Source: Phaeosaccion multiseriatum
Lineage: Eukaryota; Ochrophyta, other classes
Direction of reading: 5' to 3'
NCBI GenBank assembly: GCA_965112735.1
Contig: OZ218954.1
Location: 1,550,001 to 1,614,000 of the forward strand
Length of the DNA: 64,000 bases
The position numbers were made by a program, and so were the translations under genes. The notes below the pieces were generated by a model. It was not told where the DNA came from and did not search any database. It saw only the letters and a program-made list of their open reading frames with translations. Each line of letters opens with the position of its first letter. Positions within the stretch are counted from its first letter, which is position 1. This document shows, piece after piece, positions 21,140-31,200 of this stretch.

Positions 21140-21862
21140 CGATGACGCGCGAAATGTTACGACCCGAGCTGCGGCGCAGTGCAGATTGGCTCCTTAACAG
21201 CTCTGAAGCCGGGACGCTCCGACGAGGCACTCGCTCACGATTGACGACTGGAGCGAGCAGGAGCGACCATCTTTCAAGTCATGGGGGCCCCACGCTGCTC
21301 TTCAGCGGTGCCCTTCCAGTGCTCACAGGGGCCAACGACTGTTGGGCGGGCAATGCGTGGTCGGCTTAGGGAAGAGCACCCCCCCCCCGGGGAGGAAAGT
21401 TGGACTATCCCCCCTCCCCACTCCCACTAACCATTCCCTCTTCCCCCTTCGGGGCGCGAAAAAGTTTGGGGTAAGATTCTTAGACGGTTTATGTACAGCC
21501 GTAGATTAGTGAGTGGACGCTTCAATGAGGGAGCACAAGAGTTTCGTTCTAGAATTTTTAATACAACATGTGTACCTCCTTGACGGCCGGTCGCGCGTGC
21601 GTGCATCTTGGAGCGTTAATTGCTACTGGCCGTGGAGCGAACTCTCCTTCGTATCAAGACATCAGCAGCACTTGGCGCGTGACTGCTGGCAGGGAGATGT
21701 ATGCCCAATTTCCCAGCACCCAAACCAAGCTGGTTCCGAGTCCTTCCGCCGCCGCCTCCTCCTCCACCGGGTCCTGTGATTCCGGCAATACCGTGCCGGG
21801 CCCATTCCCATCCCACCAACTGGGAAAGTGTGCCTGCTCAGCAGCTCTCTTCGAAGCTCTCG
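21140..21862. other. Region between convergent genes
   Basis: 3' flanks of the GT61-like gene and of the minus-strand glycosyltransferase-like gene. No gene or distinct repeat recognised. Confidence 0.5.
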
Positions 21863-22993
21863 TCATGGAGTAATACCAGCAGCATCTCGAGCTGGTAGTC
21901 CGGCCATATTCAAATACCTGTCATATGGCTGGCATACGTCAGTCTTAGTGATGTTGCCCCAAGAGCCGCACGATTTGTCAAGCCCTTTGGCACAGAAGTG
22001 GAGAATAGGCTCTGCTACTGCACCATCTGGCTTTGCAGGCTTCGCCACTTTGTAGACCAAGGTGCCAACACCCACAGGCACATCTTCATCCTTCAACTTC
22101 TCCGTCACAACCCCCAATGCGTTGGCTGCGCGGGCCAAGAATTGTTCCGGGTTGAATTTTTCCCGTCTTGCCTCTTGCACATCGGCCGTGACTACTTGGT
22201 CAAAGTAGAGATACAACGATTTCAGCAAACCTCCCATGAATGCCATGCCTGCATCTCTGCCCATGAGCTGAAACTTGTCGTTTATTCCTCCCCACGACGC
22301 ACACCTGGGAGAGAGAAGAACGGGCCGGTGCTCTCGCTTCTCGAGTTTCTTCAGCTTGCCGTACATCGCCCTACCATTCACTTTACCCCACGACATGAGG
22401 TCGTCTCGAACGCGCAGGATGGCGTTATACTTGCTTCCCCCTCTATCCAACTCATTGTCGGTCAGCGGGGCGACGCATTCTGCAAGGCTACCGAATATCC
22501 GAATGTGGTTGCCTGCACGATTCCGCCGACGCTCAGCAGACCATTCTGGGCCGACCTTGTCCAGTATCGAAAGATAGACAGGGTGAATCACGGGTGCCAG
22601 CGGCTGCTGGTAGTCCACCACTCGCACGCTGCCCAGTGTCTGGATGCCTGCGCGTTCGACGGCTCTGAGAATGTCGCTCTCATTACGGTAAAGCCCGTTA
22701 CCGCCAACGGCGCCGCTCTTAGTATTCGTGCTGAAGGAGCGCGCAACGTCCATGTCCAGCACAAAGACCAGGTCTATCGTATTGAACACCTCAGAAAAAG
22801 GTGCCACAATCGCGGCCAGCTTGACGCTCAGCTCCAGACGTGAGAGCTGCCCGGTGATGCACACCCCGAGTCTTGGCCCTGTCGCAGGACCCTGATACTT
22901 TGACGATTGCAGCAGGCCAAACAAAAATCCAATCAGGGCTAGGGACAGGGTGACACCAATCAGAAAACCATGGTGGCAGGATGGGATCCCCAT
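21863..22993 (-). CDS. Glycosyltransferase-like type II membrane protein (DUF7796-like), head-to-head pair member 1
   Basis: A single exon of 376 residues; the first in-frame ATG is at 22993, giving a transmembrane anchor near residues 10-28. Motifs: LGVCITGQLSRLE after the anchor, VFVLDMD near residue 84, YNAILRVRDDLM near 210, and CASWGGINDKFQLMGRD near 245. The pattern 'Y.AI.R.R.D' followed by 'WGGxNDxF' is shared with the plus-strand neighbour at 23165 and with DUF7796-type glycosyltransferase-like proteins. The ends are 171 bp apart head to head, so they could share a promoter. The family name is from memory of motif layout and needs a profile search; the membership of both genes in one family is clear. 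Confidence 0.65.
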   Translation of the reverse strand: MGIPSCHHGFLIGVTLSLALIGFLFGLLQSSKYQGPATGPRLGVCITGQLSRLELSVKLAAIVAPFSEVFNTIDLVFVLDMDVARSFSTNTKSGAVGGNGLYRNESDILRAVERAGIQTLGSVRVVDYQQPLAPVIHPVYLSILDKVGPEWSAERRRNRAGNHIRIFGSLAECVAPLTDNELDRGGSKYNAILRVRDDLMSWGKVNGRAMYGKLKKLEKREHRPVLLSPRCASWGGINDKFQLMGRDAGMAFMGGLLKSLYLYFDQVVTADVQEARREKFNPEQFLARAANALGVVTEKLKDEDVPVGVGTLVYKVAKPAKPDGAVAEPILHFCAKGLDKSCGSWGNITKTDVCQPYDRYLNMAGLPARDAAGITP

Positions 22994-23164
22994 AAACGAA
23001 TCTCCTAGGGGCCGAGGGAGGATCTCCTGCCGGGGGGGATGGATCGACCCTGAGTGGCTATGGCTAGGCACTGCCCACTGGGCATGGGATCTGACTGTAC
23101 TACCAACTGTAGAACCAAAAATAATTTTTTTTTCTTCTTCCTCTTAAGAATCTTAGGTGTACAA

Positions 23165-24271
23165 ATGAGGTATTGGGTAGTGGTGCTACTGCTCGTAGGA
23201 GCTGTCGGCTCGGGCAGCTACTATTGGGGCCTGCTTCTCTTCGAACCCATTTCCTCACTGTTCTCTGCGGATCGACCGCCAAACGATAGAGAAGGGGGCT
23301 TCTTTAAGAGGCCAAAATGGCTGGAAAACTCTAGCAAGCGATATGCCTTGCTTTTCTTTGGGGCGACGAGGGGGCTAGCACGAAATGGACATACAGTCGA
23401 GGACCATATTTTCCGTCCCCTGGCGAACCACACCTACGACACCTTTGTGCACACGTTTCTGATAGAGGGCTCCATTGAGGCAAACGCTAGGGACTTCCAA
23501 CTGCTCCATCCTACGAGGTACGATGATGACGGATGACGAAGGCAGGAGAGGAAGAGAGGTGGACTTTGCTTCCTCCCCCGTTCCGTCATTCCCTCGCCCC
23601 TGATTCCCCCCTTTGCCCCTGACCACCGTGTGCACCCATGATTCAATCCCAGGTACTTGCTGACGAGCCAAAAGGCCTTCGATGAGACTATGAAGGACGA
23701 CCCACGCTATGCTGCCTACGTTAAAAGGTACTGGTACAAAAGCTCTGTAACGGTGAATGTTTTTCGTGCGAGGCATTCCCTGGCACTGGTTTGGGAGCTG
23801 TTCACCGCCTTTGAGCAGGAGTTCAATGTGACATACGACGCCATTGTCGTCATGAGATCGGATGTGGCTTATTTGGTGGACATTGAATTGCATCCTGTTG
23901 GGGACAGAGACATCTACGTGCCCTCTTGGGGGACCTGGGGCGGGGTGAACGACCGTTTCGCCTTTGGGGGGCACACTGCTGCGAAGGTGTATTGTAATAG
24001 ACACGAGGCCTTGCTTTCAGAAAAGGACGAGGCGCTGCTCGCATCGCACAAAAAGTTGAACTCGGAGATGTTTCTAAAGTGGGCGCTGACAGAGGGCCAC
24101 GTCAGCGTCAAGACGACGAACATGGAAGTAGCAAGGGTAAGGGACGACGGTTGCATTCATTCAAACGATTTTAGTATGGTTCGAGATCGGTGCAAAATGG
24201 ACGGCGGCGGCAATTCCAGCAGTGCGTGCGGAATACTGGCCGGGGGCACTGTGTGTAAAGAACGATACTAG
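23165..24271 (+). CDS. Glycosyltransferase-like type II membrane protein (DUF7796-like), head-to-head pair member 2
   Basis: Exons 23165-23517 and 23653-24271 splice inside an Arg codon (AG/G) to give 323 residues. The N-terminus is a short signal-anchor (residues 3-20). YALLFFGATRGL follows the stem; YDAIVVMRSDVAYL and the WGTWGGVNDRFAFGG stretch match the same motifs in the minus-strand neighbour, and an acidic HSNDFSMVRDRC end follows. The intron is 135 nt with a GTACGA donor. Sequence similarity to the neighbour is limited to the motif core, so the pair is old. Golgi sugar transfer is inferred. Confidence 0.65.
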
Positions 24272-24338
24272 ACTGGTCCATGGGATGGGAGGACGACCCA
24301 CGTTTGCTCCCTCAGACTTACGAGGTGCAGAAGGTATA

Positions 24339-24742
24339 CTGCGTAGTCGCCGCTGAGTGGCCCCCTGAGGCCGATTTGAGCCAATCCTTAACGGATTTTG
24401 AAAGGGGTTTGACCATACTTTGAACCACCTTTGAAGGCCTTTGAGCAGACTTTGAGCGCGTGCTGTGGGTGATGGCGTGGCGAAGGGGGGCTGCTGTAGG
24501 CTGCTGGCGTCGTCTCTGCTCTGACGGCAAGAAAGTGTTCAAACTTGGGTGAATTGATGAACGGAAAATGGGGGTTGAAAGTCCCCCGGGGGCGCTTCAG
24601 TATCGGTTCAGAGGCGCCTCAAATCGGGATCAAAGTCTGCTCAAAGGCCTTTAAAGGTGGGTTAAAGTATGGTCAAACCCCTTTCATCAGTAAGGGTTGG
24701 CTCAAATCGGCCTCAGGGGTGCACTCAACCGCGACTTCACAT
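24339..24742. mobile_element. MITE-like foldback element with TA flanks, member 1
   Basis: A 404-bp element is flanked by TA at 24337-24338 and 24743-24744. Its arms (about 24345-24450 and 24620-24735) are inverted repeats of roughly 105 bp, sharing for example CCTGAGGCCGATTTGAGCCA and GGGGTTTGACCATACTTT. The outermost bases (TCGCGGTTGAGTG) also terminate member 2 at 51979-52335. A TA duplication suggests mobilisation by a Tc1/mariner-type transposase. Confidence 0.75.
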
Positions 24743-24886
24743 TACCCACTCTTCTACATTTGTGAAAGTTGATGGCTCGCGTCTTCTTTCCCCTAGGATG
24801 GCTGGATCCTTAAGTCTTTTCACCAAAGGCAAACAACCAATAATAACCCAACCCCCTGTGCAATACATGTTCCTGTTCATTCGGCC

Positions 24887-24946
24887 CAGTGCCTTGATGG
24901 CAGCCAGCACATCAGCCCAGTGCCTTGATGGCAGCCAGCACATCAG
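24887..24946. repeat. 30-bp tandem duplication at the PrxQ stop codon
   Basis: GCCCAGTGCCTTGATGGCAG and the following 10 bases occur twice back to back. The stop codon (24912-24914) lies in the downstream-on-minus copy, so the last nine sense codons of the gene are repeated as 3' UTR. Confidence 0.85.
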
Positions 24947-26276
24947 AGGCGTGCTGCTTGACCTTGCCCTCAACATCTGTAAACACCTGCTCCACCTTGC
25001 CGTCTTGCGAGACGATAAACGTCAGTCTGTTGGCGAAGCTTCCCATAAAGGGAATGCTCAGCTTGGAGCCGTATGCCTCTGCCACAGCGGCTCCCGAGTC
25101 GGACAGTAGAGGGAACTCAAGCCCGTAGGACTTTTCGAAGTCCAGGTGCTTGTCTACGCTGTCCACACTCACGCCTGCGAGGGCGAGAGAAGCAAGATGG
25201 GACAGCACAGGAGAGAGAGAGAGAAGAGAGAGAGGTAGAGAGAGGAGGGGGGTGGAGGGGAAGGGTGTTCAGGGTGCGTTGTGTGTGTGTGAAGACCGGC
25301 TGATCTTCTACCCCTCATCTTCCGCTCGGGTGCTTCAGACATGTAGGGACTGCAATACATTCGCATGGCCGCTTCGACAACCCGCCTCCTCTTGAGCTGG
25401 GACGTACAGTCTGGCGATGATAACTGCCCCCCCCTCCCCTCGTCCGGACGAACACTCCTTTGCATCAGAGCAAGTACTCACCAACAATCTGTGCGTCGAG
25501 GTCCTTGAATCTGAGCACAGAGGCCACCCGGAGCCAAATAATGAACAGTAAGGAGCAGGCGGAGGGGAGGGGGGGCGCGGAACGGAGAAGAGACGACAAC
25601 ACGATCAGGGCCACAAGCAATCACCAGGGCCAACAGATGGCCATCCTGCACAGGACCCTCGAGACCGCAGGTTATGCAGGGCACACCATCTAAGATGAGA
25701 GCATGAGCAGACGTGCCACACACACACAGGGCAGGGAGCATCTTCGTAGAAGCACCCAGAAATATGGAAGAAGCACTCCTCCTCCCTGCTCTCCTCTCTT
25801 CCACACAAAACGATAGACAGCATTGACCACGTTCTTTCCACCGCTTCAGCTTGGTCGTACTGCAAGAGGTCTCCCTCCCTCGCTCCTTCACTCCTTCCCC
25901 CGCCCCCTCCCTCGCTCTTTCAGTGCTTCCCACGCTCTTTCCCTCGCTCTCCCACTCCTTGCCTCGCTGTCTCTCTCGCTCACTCTCATTCCTTCCCTCG
26001 CTCTCTCTCTCGCTCACTCTCTCATTCCTTCCCTCGCTCTCTCTCTCGCTCACTCTCTCACTCCTTCCCTCGCTCTCTCGCTCTCACTCTCTCACTCCTT
26101 CCCTCGCTCTCTCACTCCTTCCCTCGCTCTCTCACTCCTTCCCTTGCCTCTCACCCCTTCCCTCGTTCTGTACCTCACTCCCTCCGTTCTTCATTCACTC
26201 ACTTCGAAAACTCCTTCTGGAAGCCTTGCGCCTCGATTGTGCACCCTGTCGACATGGTGGAGAAGGTATGGGTGAA

Positions 26277-26335
<59 letters not shown>

Positions 26336-26939
26336 GAGGCAGGACCATCATTAAGAAAAACAAAAAAACGAAAGAGGCACGGTGAAAGAGGTGGCAAACG
26401 AGGCTGCCAGACGAAGCAGCGTGGCAGGGGAAAAGGAAAAAGGGGGAGGGGATACTCCAGCAGTGCCTTCCATAATGCACACGGACCTGATGTGAAATCC
26501 CCCGGGTAGAAGTACACGACGGTATGCTTGGCTTGCTTCACCAGCTCTGACAGCTTCAGGTCCTTTCCTCTGTTACTTGGCAGCGTGAAGTCCGGGGCAA
26601 TAGACCCAACCTTGGGAGGACCACCACCCGCGGCCGCCGCTGGCGAAGCAGCTCCCAGCAGCGAGGCCGAGGCGAGCGTAGAGGCGGTACCAACCGCTGC
26701 GCTCTTGAGGAACTCACGCCTGCAAGTGAGGCACAGAGAAAAGAGAAGGAAGGATTAAAAGCTTCCTCGGTCTTGTGTCTCAGGCGACACAGCGGCCTCG
26801 ATGTCCCTCCCTCCCTCCCTCCCTCCCTCCCTCCCACCCTTGCCCACCTCGGCGTGACCGCACTCATCGTTGTGAAGGCTGCGCAGCTTAGCGCGCAGCT
26901 GCATCCCACCGCAATACTGAGCACGACCGGAAGCTTCAT
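24912..26939 (-). CDS. prxQ: Plastid peroxiredoxin Q (BCP type), predicted thylakoid-lumen form
   Basis: Five exons in continuous phase: 26848-26939, 26487-26719, 26203-26245, 25482-25510, 24912-25174; 219 residues. The N-terminus is layered: a signal peptide ending SCAAF (secondary-plastid motif), a short transit stretch, then RREFLKSAAVG plus a hydrophobic run and SPAAAA, a Tat-type lumen signal. The enzyme follows: PKVGSIAPDFTLPSN, VVYFYPGDFTSGCT (peroxidatic Cys in the T-S-G-C-T loop), VGVSVDSVDKH and FPLLSDSG. PrxQ reduces peroxides using thioredoxin. The Cys five residues after the catalytic Cys, present in most PrxQ, is Gln here, so resolution must differ. Intron 3 (25511-26202) contains a long CT-rich repeat. 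A 148-bp divergent spacer separates it from the next plastid gene. Confidence 0.92.
25862..26165. repeat. CCCTCGCTCT-type minisatellite in the third intron of prxQ
   Basis: Repeating 'CACTCCTTCCCTCGCTCTCTCT' style units over about 300 bp. On the sense (minus) strand it is purine-rich. Plus-strand Leu/Ser frames are artefacts. Confidence 0.85.
26281..26333. repeat. GA dinucleotide microsatellite
   Basis: About 26 GA units in the second intron of prxQ. Confidence 0.95.
26801..26836. repeat. CCCT tetranucleotide microsatellite
   Basis: About eight CCCT units lie in the first intron of prxQ, just inside its donor on the minus strand. Confidence 0.9.
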
Positions 26940-27088
26940 CTTTCTCTCTTTCTATGAGTTGGAGGGGTGGGTCAGAAGTATTTGGGGAATCATCGATCAG
27001 AAATCAGGGGGAAGGAAGATGGCACTAGATGGTGAAAGGGAGAGAGGCGCACTTTCTCGATCACCCCTCCTCCATCAAACCCACCACG

Positions 27089-27430
27089 ATGCAAAGATAT
27101 ATCCCTGTGTTGCTCTGTCTGATCCTCTGCTTGGCTCATGCTTCGGCCTTTGTATGCCCTCCTCCAGCGTCAGCCGCAATTCAAAGGAAATCTGGCCGGA
27201 CATCTCTCTCTCTGATCAATCTGCGTCAACCACTTTCTTCTTCGCCTACTGTATTTCTGCATGGGCACCCACTCTTCGCAAAGAAGGGAGGGGGCGGAGA
27301 TGAAGAAGGAGAAGTTGGAAAGAAAAAGTTTGAGACGAAGTACCTTATCGGATGGGGAGTTTTGGCCTTCGCTGTTTTGTACGACTTCTTCATCACGCAC
27401 GGTGGGCAGCCCTACCTGAAGCACCCTTAA
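27089..27430 (+). CDS. Small plastid-targeted single-pass membrane protein, unknown function
   Basis: A single exon of 113 residues. The ATG at 27089 is preferred over the in-frame ATG at 27029 because it begins a canonical signal peptide (residues 1-19) ending in ASA/FVCPPP, the heterokont plastid-import motif. A Ser/Arg-rich transit region follows, then a charged Gly/Glu/Lys segment, then one membrane span (YLIGWGVLAFAVLYDFF, about 86-102) and a short tail. The layout resembles small thylakoid or envelope proteins, but I recognise no family. It is divergent from prxQ and may share its promoter. The DNA encoding the last codons is repeated in degraded form downstream. Confidence 0.72.
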   Translation: MQRYIPVLLCLILCLAHASAFVCPPPASAAIQRKSGRTSLSLINLRQPLSSSPTVFLHGHPLFAKKGGGGDEEGEVGKKKFETKYLIGWGVLAFAVLYDFFITHGGQPYLKHP

Positions 27431-27645
27431 TTGCGCTGAAGCAAGGGAGCTTCGCCTTCACGACTTCTTCGTCCCACGCGGTGGGCAGGGCTTTCTTCGT
27501 TCCACGCCGTGAGCAGCCCTACCTGACACACCCTTAGTTGCGCTGGAGCAAGGGAGCTTCGCCTTCATGACTTCTTTGTTCTACAGGGTGGGCCGGGCTT
27601 TCTTCGTCCTACACGGTCGACAGCTCTGCCTTAAGTACCCTTTGT
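27385..27645 (+). repeat. Degraded tandem repeats of the 3' end of the small plastid gene
   Basis: Units starting near 27385, 27463 and 27568 all contain GACTTCTT..., GTGGGC(A/C), a CCT...ACCCTTAATTGCG-like stretch and AAGGGAGCTTCGCCTTCA. The first overlaps the final codons and stop. Later copies carry stops and indels. Confidence 0.8.
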
Positions 27646-28283
27646 AGCTACGGTGGAGCGTGGCGAGCACCTGTATTGGGGGGGATGGGGATGGGATAGG
27701 AAGGCAGTGGAATAGTGCCTTCACCAGCACCAGCACCAGCACCGCGGGCACCACCAGCACCAGAGCAAATCCACGTCCTAGTCAGGGAAAAAGGGGGGTC
27801 ACTGGGTGGGAACGATACCAGCGACAGTAGGCGGACTATCGAGGCTCGAGCGGGCAGGCTCCCGCCGCACAAAACCCCTGTTGCTACAAGGACAGCAGAC
27901 GCGTAGGAGGTAGGACACTCTGGTCTTTCCAAGCTTACCTGTTGCGATGGACGAACATCGACTCGAACAGCAGGGAAGAGCGAGGCCCCAGGGAAGCGTC
28001 TGCTTGGGCGGTGGAGGCGCGTATGAATCCAAAGTGCTTTACATTTTTATTAGAAAATGTTTTAATCCTTGCTGTGGCTATCGATTCTGTCAATGATCCA
28101 TCGCATTCATTCTCTCGCTGCTGTGTTTGTGCCACACATTCCAGGAAAGGCTCATACATAAAGAGGAAAGGGCTATATCTCGCACTTCCCCTTGCTCGCC
28201 CTCTGACAGCGTGCCGCCGCATGTGTGCGTGCGTGTGCAAGTCCTCTCCCCCTCCACTGATGCGTTCCTCCCCTCCGCTTGTA
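27646..28283. other. Intergenic region
   Basis: 3' flanks of the small plastid gene and of the minus-strand ankyrin-RING gene. A short (CACCAG) repeat lies at 27721-27762. No gene seen. Confidence 0.5.
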
Positions 28284-31200
28284 CTAGTTCACTGCTTTGC
28301 CTTGCTTTGTCTTGCTTCCCTTCGATGCAGCGGCTTCAGCTGCCTTCTTGGGGGGGCGTGTGCGCGTTGAGAGCTGTCGTTCGCATCTTGGCGTCGTACA
28401 GCTAAAGTGTGCGAAGAGGGAGGCACGGAAGGAGGGAGGGAGGGAGGGAGGGAAGGTCGGAAAAGGGAGAGAGGGGCATGGAAGAGGCAGATTCTGAGTC
28501 GACAGACGGGAAGCCCAGACAGATAGGTAGGTCTACAACTCACAAGACTGTCGCTCAAGGCTCGTTGGGTTGGGGAGGGGCGAACCGACAAGTGAAGCAC
28601 CGAAGCACCAACATCCACACCACTTACCAGCGTCTGCAGCTGCAGGTACTCCGCTCTGTGCTTGTCGAGAGAGAGGCGCTGATTGTTGTTGCGCGACTCC
28701 AACTCCTGCTTGCTCTGGGGTGAGGCGAAATGAGTTGATTCAGGACGCGATATAAAAAAGGGAGTGGGCGTGAGGAGTGGGGAAAGGGTCGTCGTCCTGA
28801 GGCGTGATACCCGTTCGTAATCATTGAGTGTGGAGCATCGATATATGTTGTCTCGATGTTGTTCGTCGCGCTCGATATCTTTGTGTAGGTGGGAGGTAGT
28901 CGCGACTTACCGCCTTGAGCTGACTGAGCTCCCTTTGGCACTCTTCCAAGTGGTTGGCAAGAGTTTCCATCTTTATGGAAGAGGAGAGTAACAGTAAGAG
29001 GACGATCAAGGCAAAACAACGAGTGAGAATAAATGCTACGCTTGGCACGGCGTTGCGGCTGCTGTCCCCCTCCTTCCTTCCTTCCTTCCTTCCTTCCTTC
29101 CTTCCTTGCTTCGTTCCTTCCTTCATTCATTCATTCCTTCCTTCCTTCATTCCTTCATTCATTCATTCCTCCCTTTCTCCCTTCTTCCCTCCTTCCCTCC
29201 TTCCGCCTTCCTCCATACCTGCTGCAGTAAGTCTGCTTCCCCTCGAGGCTGTCCGCTCAGCAAATGGTTGCCCGAGACTGGCTCCTCGCACACGGGACAG
29301 GAGCTCACGTCGTCTGCGCACGAGCTGTACACCGCAGCAGAGGCGAAAAGCAGGCCAAAGTCAAAGATGGACGCAAGCAGGAGGATCAACCGGGGAGAGG
29401 GGAGGGGAGGGAAGTCTGATTAGCGTTTCGTGCTCGTGCTTTGTCCATCATACTACGCACGAATGCCCCGCGTATCCTCTTGTCTTCTTGTTCCCGTCCT
29501 CACTCACCCGCAGGTGGCCAGATGCCCACATGGCTCAAGCACCACAGACTTGAAGGCAGTCCTTGGGTCAAGGGAGGAGAAGGTGGTGCCAGATAGACAG
29601 AAGAGAGGAGCGGCGCTAGCATGAGCCCGTGAGTCTTGATACGACCGACATTTGTCACCTTCGTCACCCACCTCAACTCAACTCGATCGGACTAGCTCGT
29701 GTCCGTGCTAGACTTCACTTGCCATGTCACTCACTCCCTCCCTCCTCGCTCACTCACTCACTCACTCACTCTCTCACCCACTCACTAACTCACTCACTCA
29801 CTCACTCACTCACTCACTCACTCACTCACTCACTCACTCACTCACTCACTCACTCACTCACTCACTCACTCACTCACTCACTCACTCACTCACTCACTCA
29901 CTCACTCACTCACTCACATTCACTCACTCACACTCACTCACTCACTCACTCACTCACTCACTCACTCACTCACTCACTCACTCACTCACTCACTCACTCA
30001 CTCACTCACTCACTCACTCACTCACTCACTCACTCACTCACTCACTCACTCACTCACTCACTCACTCACCTGCAACACATGCACTCGGGCTTAACCGCGA
30101 GGAGCACAACGCTCTTGGTCGCCTCATGGGCATCATCACCGTCACCGCGACTGCTGTCTTCGTCGCCATCTGCTCCCACTTGCGCGCTCGAGTCTCCCCC
30201 CCCTTCCCCTTCCCCTGTCCCTCGATCTTCTCCCTCCTCCTCTCTACATGATGCCTTGCTGGCTCGGCCCAGTAGCCTCTCTACGACACCAAAGCCGAAC
30301 ACACGCGCCCCCGGGGGCGTAGAAGGTGCCGTCGCCGCCTCCAGAGAAGAAGGGGAGGAGGAGGAGGCTAGACCTCCATCCTTGACTGACGTGGAAAGGG
30401 CCCGGGCAAGCACCCGCGCCTCGCACACGTCGGCCTTGGCTTGGGCGAGAGAGGCCTTAAGTGACTTCACCTCCTTCACCAGTGCCCTGGAACGTGCAAA
30501 TGGGGGAGAAAGTAGCCCAACAAAACAGAACAAAACAAAACAGGCTTACATGTGCGTGCGTGCGTGCGTGCGTGCGTGCGTGTGTGTGCCGTTGCGCGTG
30601 TGAAGGAGTGCGTGTGCGCGTGCGTGCGTGTGTGCGTGTGTGTGTGCGTACATGTTATTGTGTTGGAGGGCGGCGTAGTCCTCCCCCCCGCGCCTCTGCT
30701 CTCTCCTCTCGTGCAAGATGGATACGATGACATCGACGTCATCATCGGTCATATCCGCCTTTTCGTCCTGCCCCACCACTGAGAGCATACATGCAAAAAG
30801 CGAGGGAAGGGATGGAGAGAGAGAGAGAGTGGAAAGAGAGAAGAGACGGAGGGGGAGGGGGGAGGGAAGATCGCGGAGGACTGAGAGGGAGAGATTGGAG
30901 AAAGAGAGACGCAGGAAGAGAGATGCAGGCAGAAACGGAGGGCCAAACTGCCGAGTAAATCAGTTCCATATCACGACATGGGAGAGTTCCATATCACGAC
31001 GCGAGAAGTGTGGCTCCAAATGTCTACGAGTGTGCTGGGCCGCCTGGCTTGCGTTTCGTCTCCCCACCGCACCTTGCTCGGGCATGAGGTCGTGGCTGTC
31101 GAGTGCATCAGTGTCGGCGCCGCTCTCCAGCAGCAGGTGGATCACCTTTCGTCGGTTGGGGGGAAGAGAGAAGAAAGAGAGTGAGGATAGACAGAGCGCG

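Noticed and set aside
29629-30603. 324-codon Leu-Thr-His-Ser repeat protein on the plus strand
   Set aside because: Tetranucleotide repeat read through in all frames; the minus strand carries a coherent RING gene here.
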